A stretch of DNA of 64,000 nucleotides from Rhabditoides inermis (taxonomy: Eukaryota; Nematoda; Chromadorea; Rhabditida; Rhabditidae): contig CAWZYM010000273.1 in assembly GCA_963966185.1 (NCBI GenBank), forward strand, positions 53,501 through 117,500. Reading direction: 5' to 3'. Under the pieces are notes generated by a model. That model made no database searches. It was not told the DNA's origin and saw only the letters and a program-made list of their open reading frames with translations. The translations under genes and the position numbers were made by a program. Below are positions 11,443-23,664 of this stretch, in pieces. Every line of letters starts with the position of its first letter. Position 1 is the first letter of the stretch.

Positions 11443-12619
11443 GAATGTTTGGAAATCATCAGAATCCAAAATATTGACCTAGAAAGTTGTAGTGAGCAAA
11501 AGTGTGGAGTCATGGTTTGGATTAATAGACGGAAATCATAGTATGTAGCTCACTCAGAAGATTCCACATCGATAGCCAAAAATGAAAGTGCAACAAACTT
11601 TTTTTGGAATTTTGGCGTTACGTATTGTTTCCGGTTGCTTTGAAATACAGAGGCCTATTTGATTTCCTCTGCCCGCTTATCGGCTTTTTGTCGACGGCAC
11701 ATGCCCAAAGAGGACTCAGAGAGGATCCGACACTGTAACATTACCAACACTTCTCGTTAGTCAGTAAATGTTGTGACTTGTGTATTGTAACTTTGTTATA
11801 ATTCCGAATAAATAGATTTTTAGCTGATTGCTGAGTGACAAGTCAAAAGTATTTAGAAAATCGCGTGTCAAAAACACAAAGTACAGTAGGGCCGAGGGCC
11901 GTTTTCGAATGTCGTTTTCAAAAAAAAATTCAAAAAAGAAATATAACCGAAAACCAAGTACAAAAACTCGATTATCCAGTTATTTTTTATCTAGTGAGAC
12001 CTTTCGTGTTTGGAGTCTAGAGCAACCTCGCCATTGTTCAGCGTACGGCCGCCATTTCGCCGATTTTTCATTTGAGGCATCAATCGATTTTCGATTTTCG
12101 CCTTCGTTTTTTTGTCTAGTTATGTAGTGTTCAAAAACTTTGATTTCAAGTCGGTTTTTAATTGAAAAACTTCAAAACTCAATTACTTTTTTCAAGGTTA
12201 TCGCATAGCGCCCAGTTTTCTGACGGTGATACCGGGATAGAATGTCTAGAGGTCTATGATGGTCAATTTTACCGCAAACTATGGCCTGCCAAATCAAGCG
12301 TTTTTTTGGTTTCCAGTTCACAGTGTTCTTTGACTGTCGCTGTCAGTCCGCGTCAAAGTTTTTCTCTCTACAAACATTCACTCTGCCATACATTTGGAAT
12401 AAATTTTCTGTACAATCGAGACATGAACAGGGCTCTCAAAGTGAATTGTGCTACAAACTGTATATATGTATCACAACTTGGAAAAAAGTGAACACACATG
12501 TCTTATACGAAACGATTTTTGTACCGGCACGGAGGAACAACAACATATTCGAATCGTCATGTCGTCGTAAACTTGTCTGTCAAGTTCAAACAAACGTGTC
12601 TAATATTGTCGTATTAACG
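11443..12619. other. No gene seen
   Basis: AT-rich intergenic DNA between the Str-type receptor and the unknown gene. Possible polyadenylation signals (AATAAA) occur, for example near 11806. Open frames at 11828-12127 and 12162-12491 lack splice support and recognisable content. Confidence 0.4.
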
Positions 12620-13810
12620 ATGACAACTACGACTGAGATAACGCGGTTTCGAACACGAGCCCCTCTATCCACCGCGACTATTCGAGGGAGGCGCGGAACG
12701 AGTCCGCCGCTCGTACAACAGCCAGCAACAACCGATCGGCTGGAGTAAGAAGACGCGACCAGCGAGGATGACATGCGCAAGAAGAACGATAGCTACATGT
12801 ACCAGGAGATGTGAGTGCCTCCCACCCTCTCGCTCTGATACCATGTGCACAGGCTGATCGCTGAAGGCAACGCTGCCCTGGAAGACGTGGACACTAACAA
12901 AGCGGTGAATGGCGATGTGAGTTGATGATATTTATTCTGATTACATCAACTATTCATTAACAATAGGTTCACAACTTCGGAAGACAAGTGCAATGCAATG
13001 TATGAGAAATACAGTACGGTAGCATAGAAAAAAAGAGTGAAATATGATGAATGAAAAATGTCAAGTGAGTTGACATACGGAAGGGATTTGCATAAGGTAT
13101 TTATTGCATAAAGTATTTGCATATGAATGATTTGAAAGAGTTGAGAGGTTTGAGGGAGTCAATGGAAAGATGAGGGATTTGCAGCCGCTGCCTCCTCGCA
13201 CCTTCTCCGGAGATGCTGTGACGATGTGTTCGAGTCAAGAGGCCGGATGCGTCGACGCTCACGCATTCATCCGACAACTCATTGTGGTGGGAGAGAGAGA
13301 GAGACCGAGAGACATACACGTGTACGTGTTTCCTCAGAATTGGTGATCATTACTCCACCTCACTTGTTTCCTCATCTGTTCCTTCCAGGCGCTGCGACAT
13401 GAAGGTTTACGACAGCAAGTTTTTGAAGTACTCAAACGATGCAAAAGACGGTTTGCTAGATGAAATAGTGTTCGCACTGCGGGAGTCGAAGGTGACCACA
13501 ATAAAAACCAGTTGAAAAAAACCATTGTTTGAGGTATCCGATAAGACGATAGCATTCATCGAAGATTCGTTGGCGAGTGGACGCACCGCGCACAGCACTG
13601 TAGGTTTTCTGTCTGTTAAGTGCTAATCATAATGATATGGTTATGAGATACTGATTTCATAGTGATATGATTATGATGTACTGATTACAGGTGCAAGCCG
13701 CTGTGCGCGGCTATTCGCAGATTCGGACCAGCCCGTTTCTCATGGAACTGATCACAAAGATGTTTTATTATGACTACAAGTATCTGGGCTATTCTATGCC
13801 TACATTATAA
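12620..13810 (+). CDS. Unknown protein, six-exon model
   Basis: Not recognised. The best chain is 12620-12744, 12853-12916, 13185-13286, 13389-13427, 13534-13599, 13691-13810 (about 171 codons), with all phases compatible and a TAA stop at 13808. The last two exons are the firmest, ending S-P-F-L-M-E-L-I-T-K-M-F-Y-Y-D-Y-K-Y-L-G. The 5' end is ambiguous: an alternative frame starting at 12773 (M-R-K-K-N-D-S-Y-M-Y-Q-E) joins the second exon in the same phase. The fourth exon could also run to 13491 in another frame if the third exon ends at 13321. No signal peptide or membrane segment is seen, so a soluble intracellular protein is likely. An AATAAA lies near 13926. Confidence 0.45.
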
Positions 13811-14234
13811 CTGCACGGCGACTGCGTTGGCAATGTTTCTGTATCTTTCTCCATTAGGTTTTCGAAGCTTTACTTTTCAGTTTCACTTTTTCGCAGTTTC
13901 ATCGTTTCATGCAACTTCATGTTTGTAATAAAAATACTTTTGCACATGCATCAACAATGAAGGCGTTTTTTTTCTAATCTCAGTAGTTACTCATCTGAGG
14001 CCAAGCCACTGGCATTGAGAGAAGGACAAGACATTTGTATGTCTGATCAAATCAACTCTAATGTGTGTCATGCAACGTATGTACGAGTGCTCAATGCTGT
14101 ATTGAAACATGGTCTCTCGCAGTCGACACGTTTCTCGCATAATCACTGCCGCCGACTTTTACGACGTTCGACAGTTTTATGGGAGGAAATCTCGGCACAG
14201 GGCGCGACCGATAAGCGACGGATCCACAGTCGAC
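13811..14234. other. Intergenic, likely 3' UTR then upstream region of gene A
   Basis: Contains the probable 3' UTR of the unknown gene with AATAAA near 13926. A possible acceptor CCACAG ends about five bases before the ATG of the next gene at 14235. Confidence 0.5.
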
Positions 14235-14416
14235 ATGCTGCGAGTCGTCCTAGCCCTAGGTGAGACTGATCAATTTTCGATTGATTATCGAATTTTTATT
14301 GATTGATTATTGACTAATTTGCAGCGCTGCTGTCCGGCGTAGCAGCGCAAAACTGCAAGAGCACCCAGTTCCAGGCGTGCACCTACAATCTGGTGGGTGT
14401 GACGTCACGATACGAT

Positions 14417-14448
<32 letters not shown>

Positions 14449-14771
14449 TCGTTCTCTCTCTCTCTCTTTTTTTATTCATCTTTTTTTTATAAGCACATCA
14501 GATCGAAACCGAACTACTTCATTTACGGAAGTTCGTTCAGTTATCTCCGAGATGTAGCATGCAGATTAAATAATCTCATTGAAAAGTCATTTAAACTTTT
14601 GCAGGCTACTTCGATCGGACTGGTCGACCCGTCGAATGTGAACTACACGATACTGAACAATGTGTTCAAGGACTACACCCTGCTGTACAACCAGCTCGCC
14701 TATCGCTACAGTGCCAACCCCGGGAACGTCGGCAGTGTGGTCGCCACCTGCAAGTGAGTGGAAGAAAGAGA

Positions 14772-14820
<49 letters not shown>

Positions 14821-14823
14821 GGG

Positions 14824-14854
<31 letters not shown>

Positions 14855-14928
14855 GGGGGGAGAGAGAGAGAGGGGGGGGAGAGAAAGAGAGAGAGAGAGG
14901 GGGGGGGGGAGAGAAAGAGAGAGAAAGA

Positions 14929-14974
<46 letters not shown>

Positions 14975-15960
14975 GAGAGAGGGAAGATCTCTTCTAGCTC
15001 GCTGGAGCAGTTCATAGGATGCATGTCCGGCAACTACTTCTGCTTCTCCGTCCAGAACTTCCTCCAGAACAACGTCGACCCCAGCCAGGTGGGACATCCT
15101 CAGTCTGTCATTTCCTTTATCTCTCTCTCTGTCTTTCTTTTTCTCTTTCTTTCTCTCTTTCTCCCTTTCTCTCTCTCTCTCTCTCTCTCTTCATTTGCAT
15201 ATCTCACCATACTACTTTCTCTAGGCCTATGCGATCGACGGCACGCTTCGCATGTACGACTTCAACTGCGGTCCGGGACTGAACAGTGAGTGGAGAAATT
15301 TGATAACAGGATAAAAAACATTAAAAAAAAACATAGCATAACGCAAACCATGACGACAATGAAGACACTTTCCGCAATGTTTTTTCGTCATGTGTTCTAC
15401 ATACTGTAACAAGATTTTGTGATTCAATGAGGAACGTAAAGGAAAGGTGTTCTGTTGCAGCGCTGGTGCACGAGGGCTTGGAGTGCGCGCAGCGGGTGCT
15501 GTCCGGCTACTCGTCCACTCTGTCCGCCTGCACCACCAGCTACATCAACAACATGCTCCACGACCCCGCCAACGGATGCGCGTGGGTTGAGGGGACTGAT
15601 CTGCAGTTGTTGTAGACTTGTAGATGATCCGACTGTTCGAATAGAAGTAGTTGATCGGTCGATCTTTCGAACTATGGTGTGATGGTGTGGTGGTGTAATG
15701 GTGTGGTGGTGTGATGATGTGGTTTTCCCCGATCGCCGATGAATTTCGATACGCCAGACAAACAATAGAAAGTCGAAAAGCGTGAGGTGTACGAGTGGTG
15801 CGTTCAGGTACCAGCAGGTGCTGACGCAGTGCTACGCGGCGCCGTTCAGGCAGTCGTCGTGCAGGCGGGCCCGCTCCGCCGACGTGTGGTGGGCGTGCGA
15901 GCAGCAGAAGCTCTTCTCCATCCAGCAGAACATCGCCTGCCCCATCTCGTGCGACAGTGC

Positions 15961-16013
<53 letters not shown>

Positions 16014-17241
16014 CTCTCACTTTCTCTTTCTCTTTCTGTTTCTCTCTACTTCTTTCTCTTTCCTCCTCCTCCTCCTCCTCCTCCTCCTCCTCCTTCTCCT
16101 CCTCCTCCTCCTCCTCCTCCTCCTCCTCCTCCTCCTCCTCCTCCTCCTCCTCCTCCTCCTCCTCCTCCTCCTCCTCCTCCTCCTCCTCCTCCTCCTCCTC
16201 CTCCTCCTCCTCCTCCTCCTCCTCCTCCTCCTCCTCCTCCTCCTCCTCCTCCTCCTCCTCCTCCTCCTCCTCCTCCTCCTCCTCCTCCTCCTCCTCCTCC
16301 TCCTCCTCCTCCTCCTCCTCCTCCTCCTCCTCCTCCTCCTCCTCCTCCTCCTCCTCCTCCTCCTCCTCCTCCTCCTCCTCCTCCTCCTCCTCCTCCTCCT
16401 CCTCCTCCTCCTCCTCCTCCTCCTCCTCCTCCTCCTCCTCCTCCTCCTCCTCCTCCTCCTCCTCCTCCTCCTCCTCCTCCTCCTCCTCCTCCTCCTCCTC
16501 CTCCTCCTCCTCCTCCTCCTCCTCCTCCTCCTCCTCCTCCTCCTCCTCCTCCTCCTCCTCCTCCTCCTCCTCCTCCTCCTCCTCCTCCTCCTCCTCCTCC
16601 TCCTCCTCCTCCTCCTCCTCCTCCTCCTCCTCCTCCTCCTCCTCCTCCTCCTCCTCCTCCTCCTCCTCCTCCTCCTCCTCCTCCTCCTCCTCCTCCTCCT
16701 CCTCCTCCTCCTCCTCCTCCTCCTCCTCCTCCTCCTCCTCCTCCTCCTCCTCCTCCTCCTCCTCCTCCTCCTCCTCCTCCTCCTCCTCCTCCTCCTCCTC
16801 CTCCTCCTCCTCCTCCTCCTCCTCCTCCTCCTCCTCCTCCTCCTCCTCCTCCTCCTCCTCCTCCTCCTCCTCCTCCTCCTCCTCCTCCTCCTCCTCCTCC
16901 TCCTCCTCCTCCTCCTCCTCCTCCTCCTCCTCCTCCTCCTCCTCCTCCTCCTCCTCCTCCTCCTCCTCCTCCTCCTCCTCCTCCTCTTTCTCCTCCCCCT
17001 CCTCCTCCTCCTTTCTCTCACACCCCGTCTTTCCAGTCCACCACGGCCCGCCCCACATGAGCGAGTACCTTGCCGCCAACCACAAGATCGACGCTGACGG
17101 CGTCAGCTGGTTCAAGGTGAGCAGAGCACAAATTACAAACTATGTGACTAAACTACAAACTACGAACTCCAGATCCCCGACTACTTTGCGCTCGTCGACG
17201 GCGAGGTGCAGACGGTGGAAGGCGCGTGGATGAACAACTGA
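14235..17241 (+). CDS. Cysteine-rich secreted protein A (paralog of B at 28748-32215)
   Basis: Nine exons with matching phases: 14235-14259, 14325-14392, 14605-14753, 14998-15088, 15225-15285, 15461-15581, 15808-15956, 17037-17116, 17173-17241; 270 codons. The first two exons encode a signal peptide (M-L-R-V-V-L-A-L-A-L-L-S-G-V-A-A-Q). The mature part has about 14 cysteines, beginning N-C-K-S-T-Q-F-Q-A-C, with D-G-T-L-R-M-Y-D-F-N-C-G-P-G and W-W-A-C-E-Q-Q-K-L-F landmarks shared with protein B. An extracellular disulfide-rich protein is inferred. The spacing faintly recalls the nematode DUF19 (T20D4.11-like) group, but I cannot confirm membership. Introns carry GA, CT and a very long TCC repeat. 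AATAAA at 17277 fits the 3' end. It converges on the ShK gene at 17391. Confidence 0.85.
14417..14466 (+). repeat. (CT)n microsatellite in intron 2 of gene A
   Basis: CT repeat with G and T interruptions. Confidence 0.85.
14763..14988 (+). repeat. (GA)n with G-run blocks in intron 3 of gene A
   Basis: Long GA tract broken by runs of 7-10 G near 14853-14910. Confidence 0.9.
15118..15191 (+). repeat. (CT)n microsatellite in intron 4 of gene A
   Basis: CT and CTTT repeats ahead of the exon at 15225. Confidence 0.85.
15963..16058 (+). repeat. (CT)n microsatellite at the 5' side of intron 7 of gene A
   Basis: CT repeat that runs directly into the TCC array. Confidence 0.9.
16061..17012 (+). repeat. 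(TCC)n trinucleotide array, about 950 bp
   Basis: Roughly 315 nearly perfect TCC units, with only a few interruptions near both ends (for example CTTCTCC near 16093 and CCCCCT near 16995). It lies within intron 7 of gene A, on the pyrimidine-rich coding strand. All six frames are open through it, which is purely a repeat effect. Such homopurine-homopyrimidine arrays can form triplex H-DNA and are prone to length change; that is known repeat behaviour, not shown here. Confidence 0.97.
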
Positions 17242-17276
17242 AATTATCGATTACTCTAAATTCTATTGACACTATG

Positions 17277-17282
17277 AATAAA
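17277..17282 (+). terminator. Polyadenylation signal of gene A
   Basis: AATAAA 36 bp after the stop codon of gene A. Confidence 0.7.
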
Positions 17283-17390
17283 GTTACTTTTTCACTAAAA
17301 AAGTAATCGGAAAAACGTGAAATGGTGCCAAAAAAAACACATAAAAGCATCTTCTGATCGGCGGAGATGCAGGTTCACAAGAGGACCGTC

Positions 17391-18556
17391 TCATCGACAG
17401 TAGCCACATGTTCGCGGACACTCCTCCCTGAGCGCGTCCCGGTAGAACCAGTGCGTGCAGAGTGGGGCGAACGCGCCGCAATCGTCCCAGCCCGTCCACG
17501 CGTTGAGGCGATCCTCGCAAGTGTCTGAAGGAAAGCAATGAGAACTTGATAGCACATCCGCAACCACTTATCACCACTCACCGCCAGCCGCCTCTACTGT
17601 GTGCGAGCACAGTCCACACGTCTTCCGGCACGCTTGGGCGAGGAAGTGCGAATAGCGTGGATTGAGACACAGCAGTTTGTAGTGTGGACAGTGCGACTGC
17701 ATCGTAGCCACGTCGATCATTCCCTCGTCCACACAGCCTGAAAACAAGATGTGACATGTGACTCGACTGATAGTACACAATGACTCTACCTTTAGTTGCA
17801 GGTCGTTTCGTCGAACTTGTTATTGTTGTAGACGGTTGATTGGAAGTTACAGGAACATCAGTCGTTTTGGTTACTGCGTCAAGAACCGTAGTTTTAGTCT
17901 TGGCGTCGACTGCAGCAGTCGTTCCAGTATCTGCTTTGGAAATCGTAGTCGGTTCGGTACATGCGTTTGAGGCCGAAAACGTTTCCGTCCCTGCATCGGA
18001 AACCGCAGTAGTTTCAGTTCTCGCTTCAACAGTTGCAGGCGTTTCAGTCTCTGCTCCAAAAGCCGTGGTCATTTCAGTCCTTGCATGAAAATGAGAAGTA
18101 GTTTCAATTCTTGCGTCGGAACTCGTTGTAGTTTCAGTTTTTGCTTCTGAATCCGTAGTAGTTTTGATTTTTTCAGACGCAACGTCGAAATCCGTAGATT
18201 TCTCAGTAACTAAACTTGTAGTAGTTTCCTTTCCTGATGAGTCAGAAACGGTAGTACATCCAGCCATCGCGTCGAAACTTGTAGTCGAGTCGCTGTCAGA
18301 CGCAGCAATGTGAGTTGTCACTGTCGTTCCTTCGTTTTCTTCCTTCACCCATAGTACATCACAGCACATTCTATCTCCACCTGTGCAGATATCTGTCACC
18401 ATGGCACATCCACCGATAGAGTTGCAACCTGAAAAATCTATGAAAAAGTGAAGTTTTCCAGTAAAGACTAAACAACAACTCACGTGACGTGGGAAAAGTG
18501 CAGTATTGGGCGGCATGCGTTAGTGATATGAAACAAAATAGAATAGAATGCAGCAT
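17391..18556 (-). CDS. Secreted mucin-like protein with two C-terminal ShK domains
   Basis: Four exons in reading order: 18484-18556, 17790-18428, 17582-17737, 17391-17524. Exon 1 gives a signal peptide (M-L-H-S-I-L-F-C-F-I-S-L-T-H-A-A). A short cysteine cluster follows (C-N-S-I-G-G-C, D-I-C-T-G-G-D-R-M-C-C). Next come about 170 residues of Thr/Ser-rich, roughly 12-residue repeats with T-E-T-T and D-A-x-T-E-T themes, probably O-glycosylated. Then two ShK domains, one ending C-R-K-T-C-G-L-C and the last ending C-P-R-T-C-G-Y-C-R-stop. All six cysteines look present in both. Mucin-plus-ShK architectures are known in nematode surface-coat and secreted proteins. It converges with gene A; the stops are about 150 bp apart. 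Confidence 0.85.
17835..18240 (-). repeat. Coding minisatellite (about 36 bp units) in the mucin exon
   Basis: Degenerate tandem units of about 30-36 bp containing GTTTCAGTnnTnGC on the plus strand encode the Thr-rich repeats. The units have diverged, so the array is old. Confidence 0.7.
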
Positions 18557-19456
18557 GAGGTGGCAAATAAACCATGTTGCCAGTTGTCCGTTAGTGTTTT
18601 AAAGGGATGCGCACAACTGTGTAAACATGTTGAGTCGCATCCGGTTGTTTCTTCAGTGTCCAACGCTGCAGCGTGTTTGTGAATGAAATGTGAAGCAAAT
18701 GAACGCGACTTTTCATTGTTAACCTCACTGGTCATTCACAGAAAATGTGCGGCGTAAAAAACGTCAGATAAAAAGTTGCCGAATATACAAGAGTACTCAA
18801 AAAGTCCATAACGAAGCTCGAAGCAACATTATGAAGAAATGTGTTTTTTTCAATTTCATCATTCACTTGGGTGTTTTATTTTATCATTTACTATTTTATC
18901 ATTTACTACGAAACTAATCGAAACAACTGAAAGTTGTACTTTTAAAGATACAGTGGCCTACATATTTCGGACTATTTTCAATATCTTTGACATAACTAAT
19001 CGATGGCTCGAATGCATTTGAGCGCAATATTTTCAATTCCCGCGCTACTCTCGCACTGTCCGGACCTCTTCTTTGCGCGTGCTCTCTCGCTTTTGTAAGC
19101 GGTCATTCGCTTTCATCTCGCACAGTGAGCGGTGTACCACAGGCAAAATGAGCGATGAGCGGAGAGGAGAAGGCGAATAGGTCCCAGTATCTTTAATCTA
19201 TTAGATCGGCTCTTCAATCTATCAAACCGTGCAACAGTATTATTTTTGCGTTTTCTGCGTTAAAAGTTATAAGCTGCGTTTATAACGACTATTGTCACAT
19301 CACAATACGTATTGTGTACACGCTAAACGAAAACCAAGACGAAAAAGACAGTAACTATCGTTTTATCACACATTTATCACAAATGTTAAAAGTTTTATCA
19401 CATATTGCGTCAAATGCGCAAGTAATGTTGTGTCTCGTGGACACTCTATGTATCTC
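18557..19456. other. Intergenic, upstream of the ShK gene and downstream of the exchanger
   Basis: No exon-like signals. The region holds the ShK gene promoter (minus strand) and the 3' flank of the exchanger gene. Confidence 0.4.
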
Positions 19457-19550
19457 CTACGGTAGATGCACGGCGCTCTTGCGGCGACCGGAACCGTCGT
19501 CGTCCCGCCCCATACTGCGAAGGTTCTGAAATAGTCTCTCTCTCTCTCTC

Positions 19551-19599
<49 letters not shown>

Positions 19600-21627
19600 C
19601 TTTCTCTCTGTTTGCCTCTCTCTCTTTTCCTCTCTCACTAGAGTTATTGGAAGTAGTTCGAATGCTAATCGGTTATCGGAAGGCATACCGCATTTCGCCG
19701 CATACCGCAGTAGTTTGAAGACGTTTCGAAAAAAAAGTTTGGAGAGACAGATGGGATTGGCGCTGGTTCTCAATCAGCTTTTTCACTCACTCACCTGGTG
19801 GGAGCCTCTCTGCTTGATCTGTTTCATGTAATCCTCCTCGATGTCGCTATCGTTGCCGCCGCTCGCTCCGTTGCCGCCGTTGTTCAGCTCCTGCCGAACA
19901 AAACGAATTGGCCATCATTGAACACGATTATTGTAGTTCGGCACGATCAAGTGATACGGCACAAAAGCTATATAGACCGTTTGGTTGCTAGATCAATGAA
20001 CTGTTTTCGAAACCACAAAACAGTTGAATTCGGTTAGACCGAGTTTTGTTCTCTGATATTCCTACTCTTCCGGCATACATTCCGCTGCCAGTGTTGTGTT
20101 CTGGTATGGATATTCAAATTCAAAACACAAAAAAAAAACTGGTGCAAGCCTACGTTGAGTTTCCGGTCGAGCAGCTGTGAGAAGAGAGAGTAGAGATTCT
20201 CGGCGTTGCCCTCGCCTCGCAGGTACTGCAATGGCAGAAATTAAAGGAGAAGATGCACGCTTTTTATTCCCCCTTTCATACTAATGTTTACTATGGTGTC
20301 TGTCTGTCTGTCTGTCTGTCTGTCCTTCCGGAGAGATCTCTCTCTCTTTTCAAAGTCTACTCTAACTACTCATTTTTTCTAGAAAGTTTCTTCAATACCT
20401 GAGAACGCAAACTTCCAAATATCTCGTCAATAGCAATCTCCTAATCATAGTTATCACCTAATCTCTTAACTATGGAGAAAAATTTCAAAATACTTCAATG
20501 AAAACCAAACTTGGAGAGTAGGTGAATCGACCTAGAAAAAGTCGATAGCCGCGATACCAGCTGCCTGTGACCTCATCTTCATGCCCAAATAGGCGAATGT
20601 ACCCAAAATGCACCCAAAATTCATGATCTTCGATTTCTATAAAAATTAAATAGAAGAAAGATTACGTATAATAGATTATAGAAACTGGTTTCCTTTTTTG
20701 AAAAGTCACCAAATATGGCGAATATGATCGACTTTTCGTACAGACGAGATAGAGGGTCCAATTTGTAAACTTAAGCTTTTATGGGCAAAAAAGCCCTTTT
20801 GTCAAAGTTTCAGATCGATCGGACTTTGTCTTCATACAGTATTAGACATTTTCTGAGCGCGCGTTACTTGCTGGGGTCGCGCCCACCGGATTGCTCGCTA
20901 CCAGCCGCCAGGTCAACCGATCGATATCGAATAGTTGGCATTCGCAATCACTGACCCATATCCACTCAGTTGTGTCTTTTTTGATAGGAATATGTCTAAA
21001 TATAACAATAATGGATTGAGTCAGTTGAAAAAGACAAAATTTCTATCTTCAACGAATAACTTTGACAAAACGAAAAGTTGAAGGTTGAAAGTTAGGTAAA
21101 ATGTTTCGAGACGTCAATAGATAGTGCTTTCTAACGATCAAATGAACCTCAAACTGTTTCAAACTCCTTCACACGTGCGCACAACGTGTTAGGGCGCGCC
21201 AGCCGGCTTCTTTTCTCGAAGTCAACTTCTCGAACTATGTACTGCTTCTTTTTTCAGTTGAAACTAAGTTTTGAGTTTATTACTTGTACTCTTGTACAAA
21301 TTCAGCCTGAAATCCCGCTTCTCGATGCAGTACAGTGTCGAGTGGAAGTGAGGTGAGGTGAGAATCGAGTTCACCTTACATGTCATTTGGCAAGCACAGG
21401 CGGTCAAATTATATTTTTAGAACGTGAGAGAGTAGACAGTAGGGAGAAAAACAGTAGAGAAGAGAGTAGTACTTTCTGTTTGAAAAAGATTTTACATAAC
21501 TGTCTCTCGAAAGTCGCAGTGACTACTGCAGATGTGAGAGTAGAAGAATAGACAGAAGGTACCATAGTACTGTCTCTATAAAATTGTTGTCACCGCAGCG
21601 GGGACGTGAAAGTATACAAGAGAGAGA

Positions 21628-21683
<56 letters not shown>

Positions 21684-22055
21684 GAAAGAGAATAGGAGAG
21701 AGAAAAGTGGAAAGAAAAGGGAGAGTAGACATAACTGTCTCTCGAAAGTCGCAGTGATAGTGATTACTGCAGATGTGAGAGTGAGAGTGGAAGAGGTGAC
21801 GAGAGGTGAAAGTAGACAGAAGAAAACATAGTAATGTCTCTAGAAAGTTGTTGTCACAGTAGAAAAAAAGATGCAGTAGACAAACAAGAGCATAGTATTA
21901 GTATTGTCTCTAGAAAGTTGACAGTAGACAATAGAGAATATAATACTGTTTCTAGAGAATATAATACTGAGAGAGAAAGAGAGAAGGTACCATAGTACTG
22001 TCTCTATAAAATTGTTGTCACCGCAGCGGGGACGTGAAAGTATACAAGAGAGAGA

Positions 22056-22098
<43 letters not shown>

Positions 22099-22157
22099 TC
22101 TCTATAAAATTGTTGTCACCGCAGCGGGGACGTGAAAGTATACAAGAGAGAGAATAG

Positions 22158-22211
<54 letters not shown>

Positions 22212-23545
22212 AGGAGGAGCGAGATAGGGTGGAAAGTAAACAGAACAGTGTAGAGAAGAAAGAGATGGGGCGGTGTACATCTGTGAAACATGAAATAGGT
22301 GAAAAAGAAGTAGGAGAGATAGTTAGAAAAGACAATAATTAAGCTACATATACAAAATACATAGAACTTGAACACTTCAACTACAACCCTTGCGTGTATG
22401 TATCTTCGCAAGAGTCATTAGAGAGCAATCAACTATCAAACATGCAAGACGAACTATTCTTCTATTTTTCTATTTTTGTATACCTAGGGCGGAGGCGCGC
22501 GACAGCGCGCCGGAGCGCTAGTCTCTTACCGTATGCAATTGCTCATTATGACGTCTCGCACTCATATGTACACGGTCATATACATATACTCATATACATA
22601 ATGATACATACATTTATTATTAAGTAGGAATTAAACCTGAAACAGACACTCACATCCTGCAGTTGCAGGCCCTTCTCAGACGTGATAGTCATCTGCTCGT
22701 CCGGAACGCCGGTGATTGTCCGCATACCAAAGTCTTCCCTGAAAAATCCTTATCAAGTACACTTACTGCTGCCTTTTTAGTACTGGTTTGTGCGTTTGGT
22801 TGAGAGAAAGAAAGAGCAAGAGAGAGAGGGAGAGAGAAATAGAGAGAGAGAGAGTGAGAGAGAAAGAGAAAGTTGCTTTCGTTCCTTCACTTACATCTTG
22901 ATCTTTGTGATCTGCTTGTTCTCCGCCTTCTTTCTCATCGCGGTTTCCATTTTCAAGGCTTCCTGAAAACGATAGGTTCATTCCACATGCAACGTGTCAA
23001 GTAAATTTGGGCGTTCGCAACGATTTTTCCCGGCGCTGTCACCTTGAAAGCTAAATGTAAACACATGCGAGTCCGGATATAGTCGCCGCCTGGTGGATAG
23101 TTTCTGTTATTGCCAGCCGGGGTCAGTTGGCGAAACTCAGTTTCGAGCGAGAGAGGCCAGACAGCGCGGGCAAATGGTCGAGTGTCGCGCGGCCTCTTTG
23201 ATTCGCATGCCGGCTTCTTTGATCAATATTATCGTTTGAAAGTGCGCGCTTGGGTCTCCTCACGACTAGAAGGTAGATCGAATGCGACTCGAGGAAAGAT
23301 CGATTTTTTACCGTAATCTGGCGAACTATCTCCCAGAATAATATTATAGATATCATCGATATGGTTGAGTAAAGTTTCTTTTCTTCCCTGCATACCTGCA
23401 GGGTGATCTTGGCATATGCTCGGACGATCTTGGACGCGTCGAAGTCGTTCTTCTCCACGTTGCGCATCAACACCGGCTTGATCTTCATCGCGTTGAAGCG
23501 CTCGAAGCTGTGAACAGATGAGGATATACGAGATAGAGGTGGGCA

Positions 23546-23585
<40 letters not shown>

Positions 23586-23607
23586 ATAGGAGAGAGAGAG
23601 AGGGGGG

Positions 23608-23664
<57 letters not shown>

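Noticed and set aside
13534..13810. Caspase-like C-terminal resemblance of the unknown gene
   Set aside because: A faint S-T-V-Q ... G-Y-S ... S-P-F-L pattern recalls a caspase small subunit, but no catalytic His or Q-A-C-x-G motif is found upstream, so I did not assign it.
15782..17233. Very long open frames (poly-Ser, poly-Leu, poly-Pro, poly-Glu, poly-Arg) across the TCC array
   Set aside because: All frames of a pure TCC repeat are open. The flanking sequence is explained by exons of gene A with normal splice sites either side.
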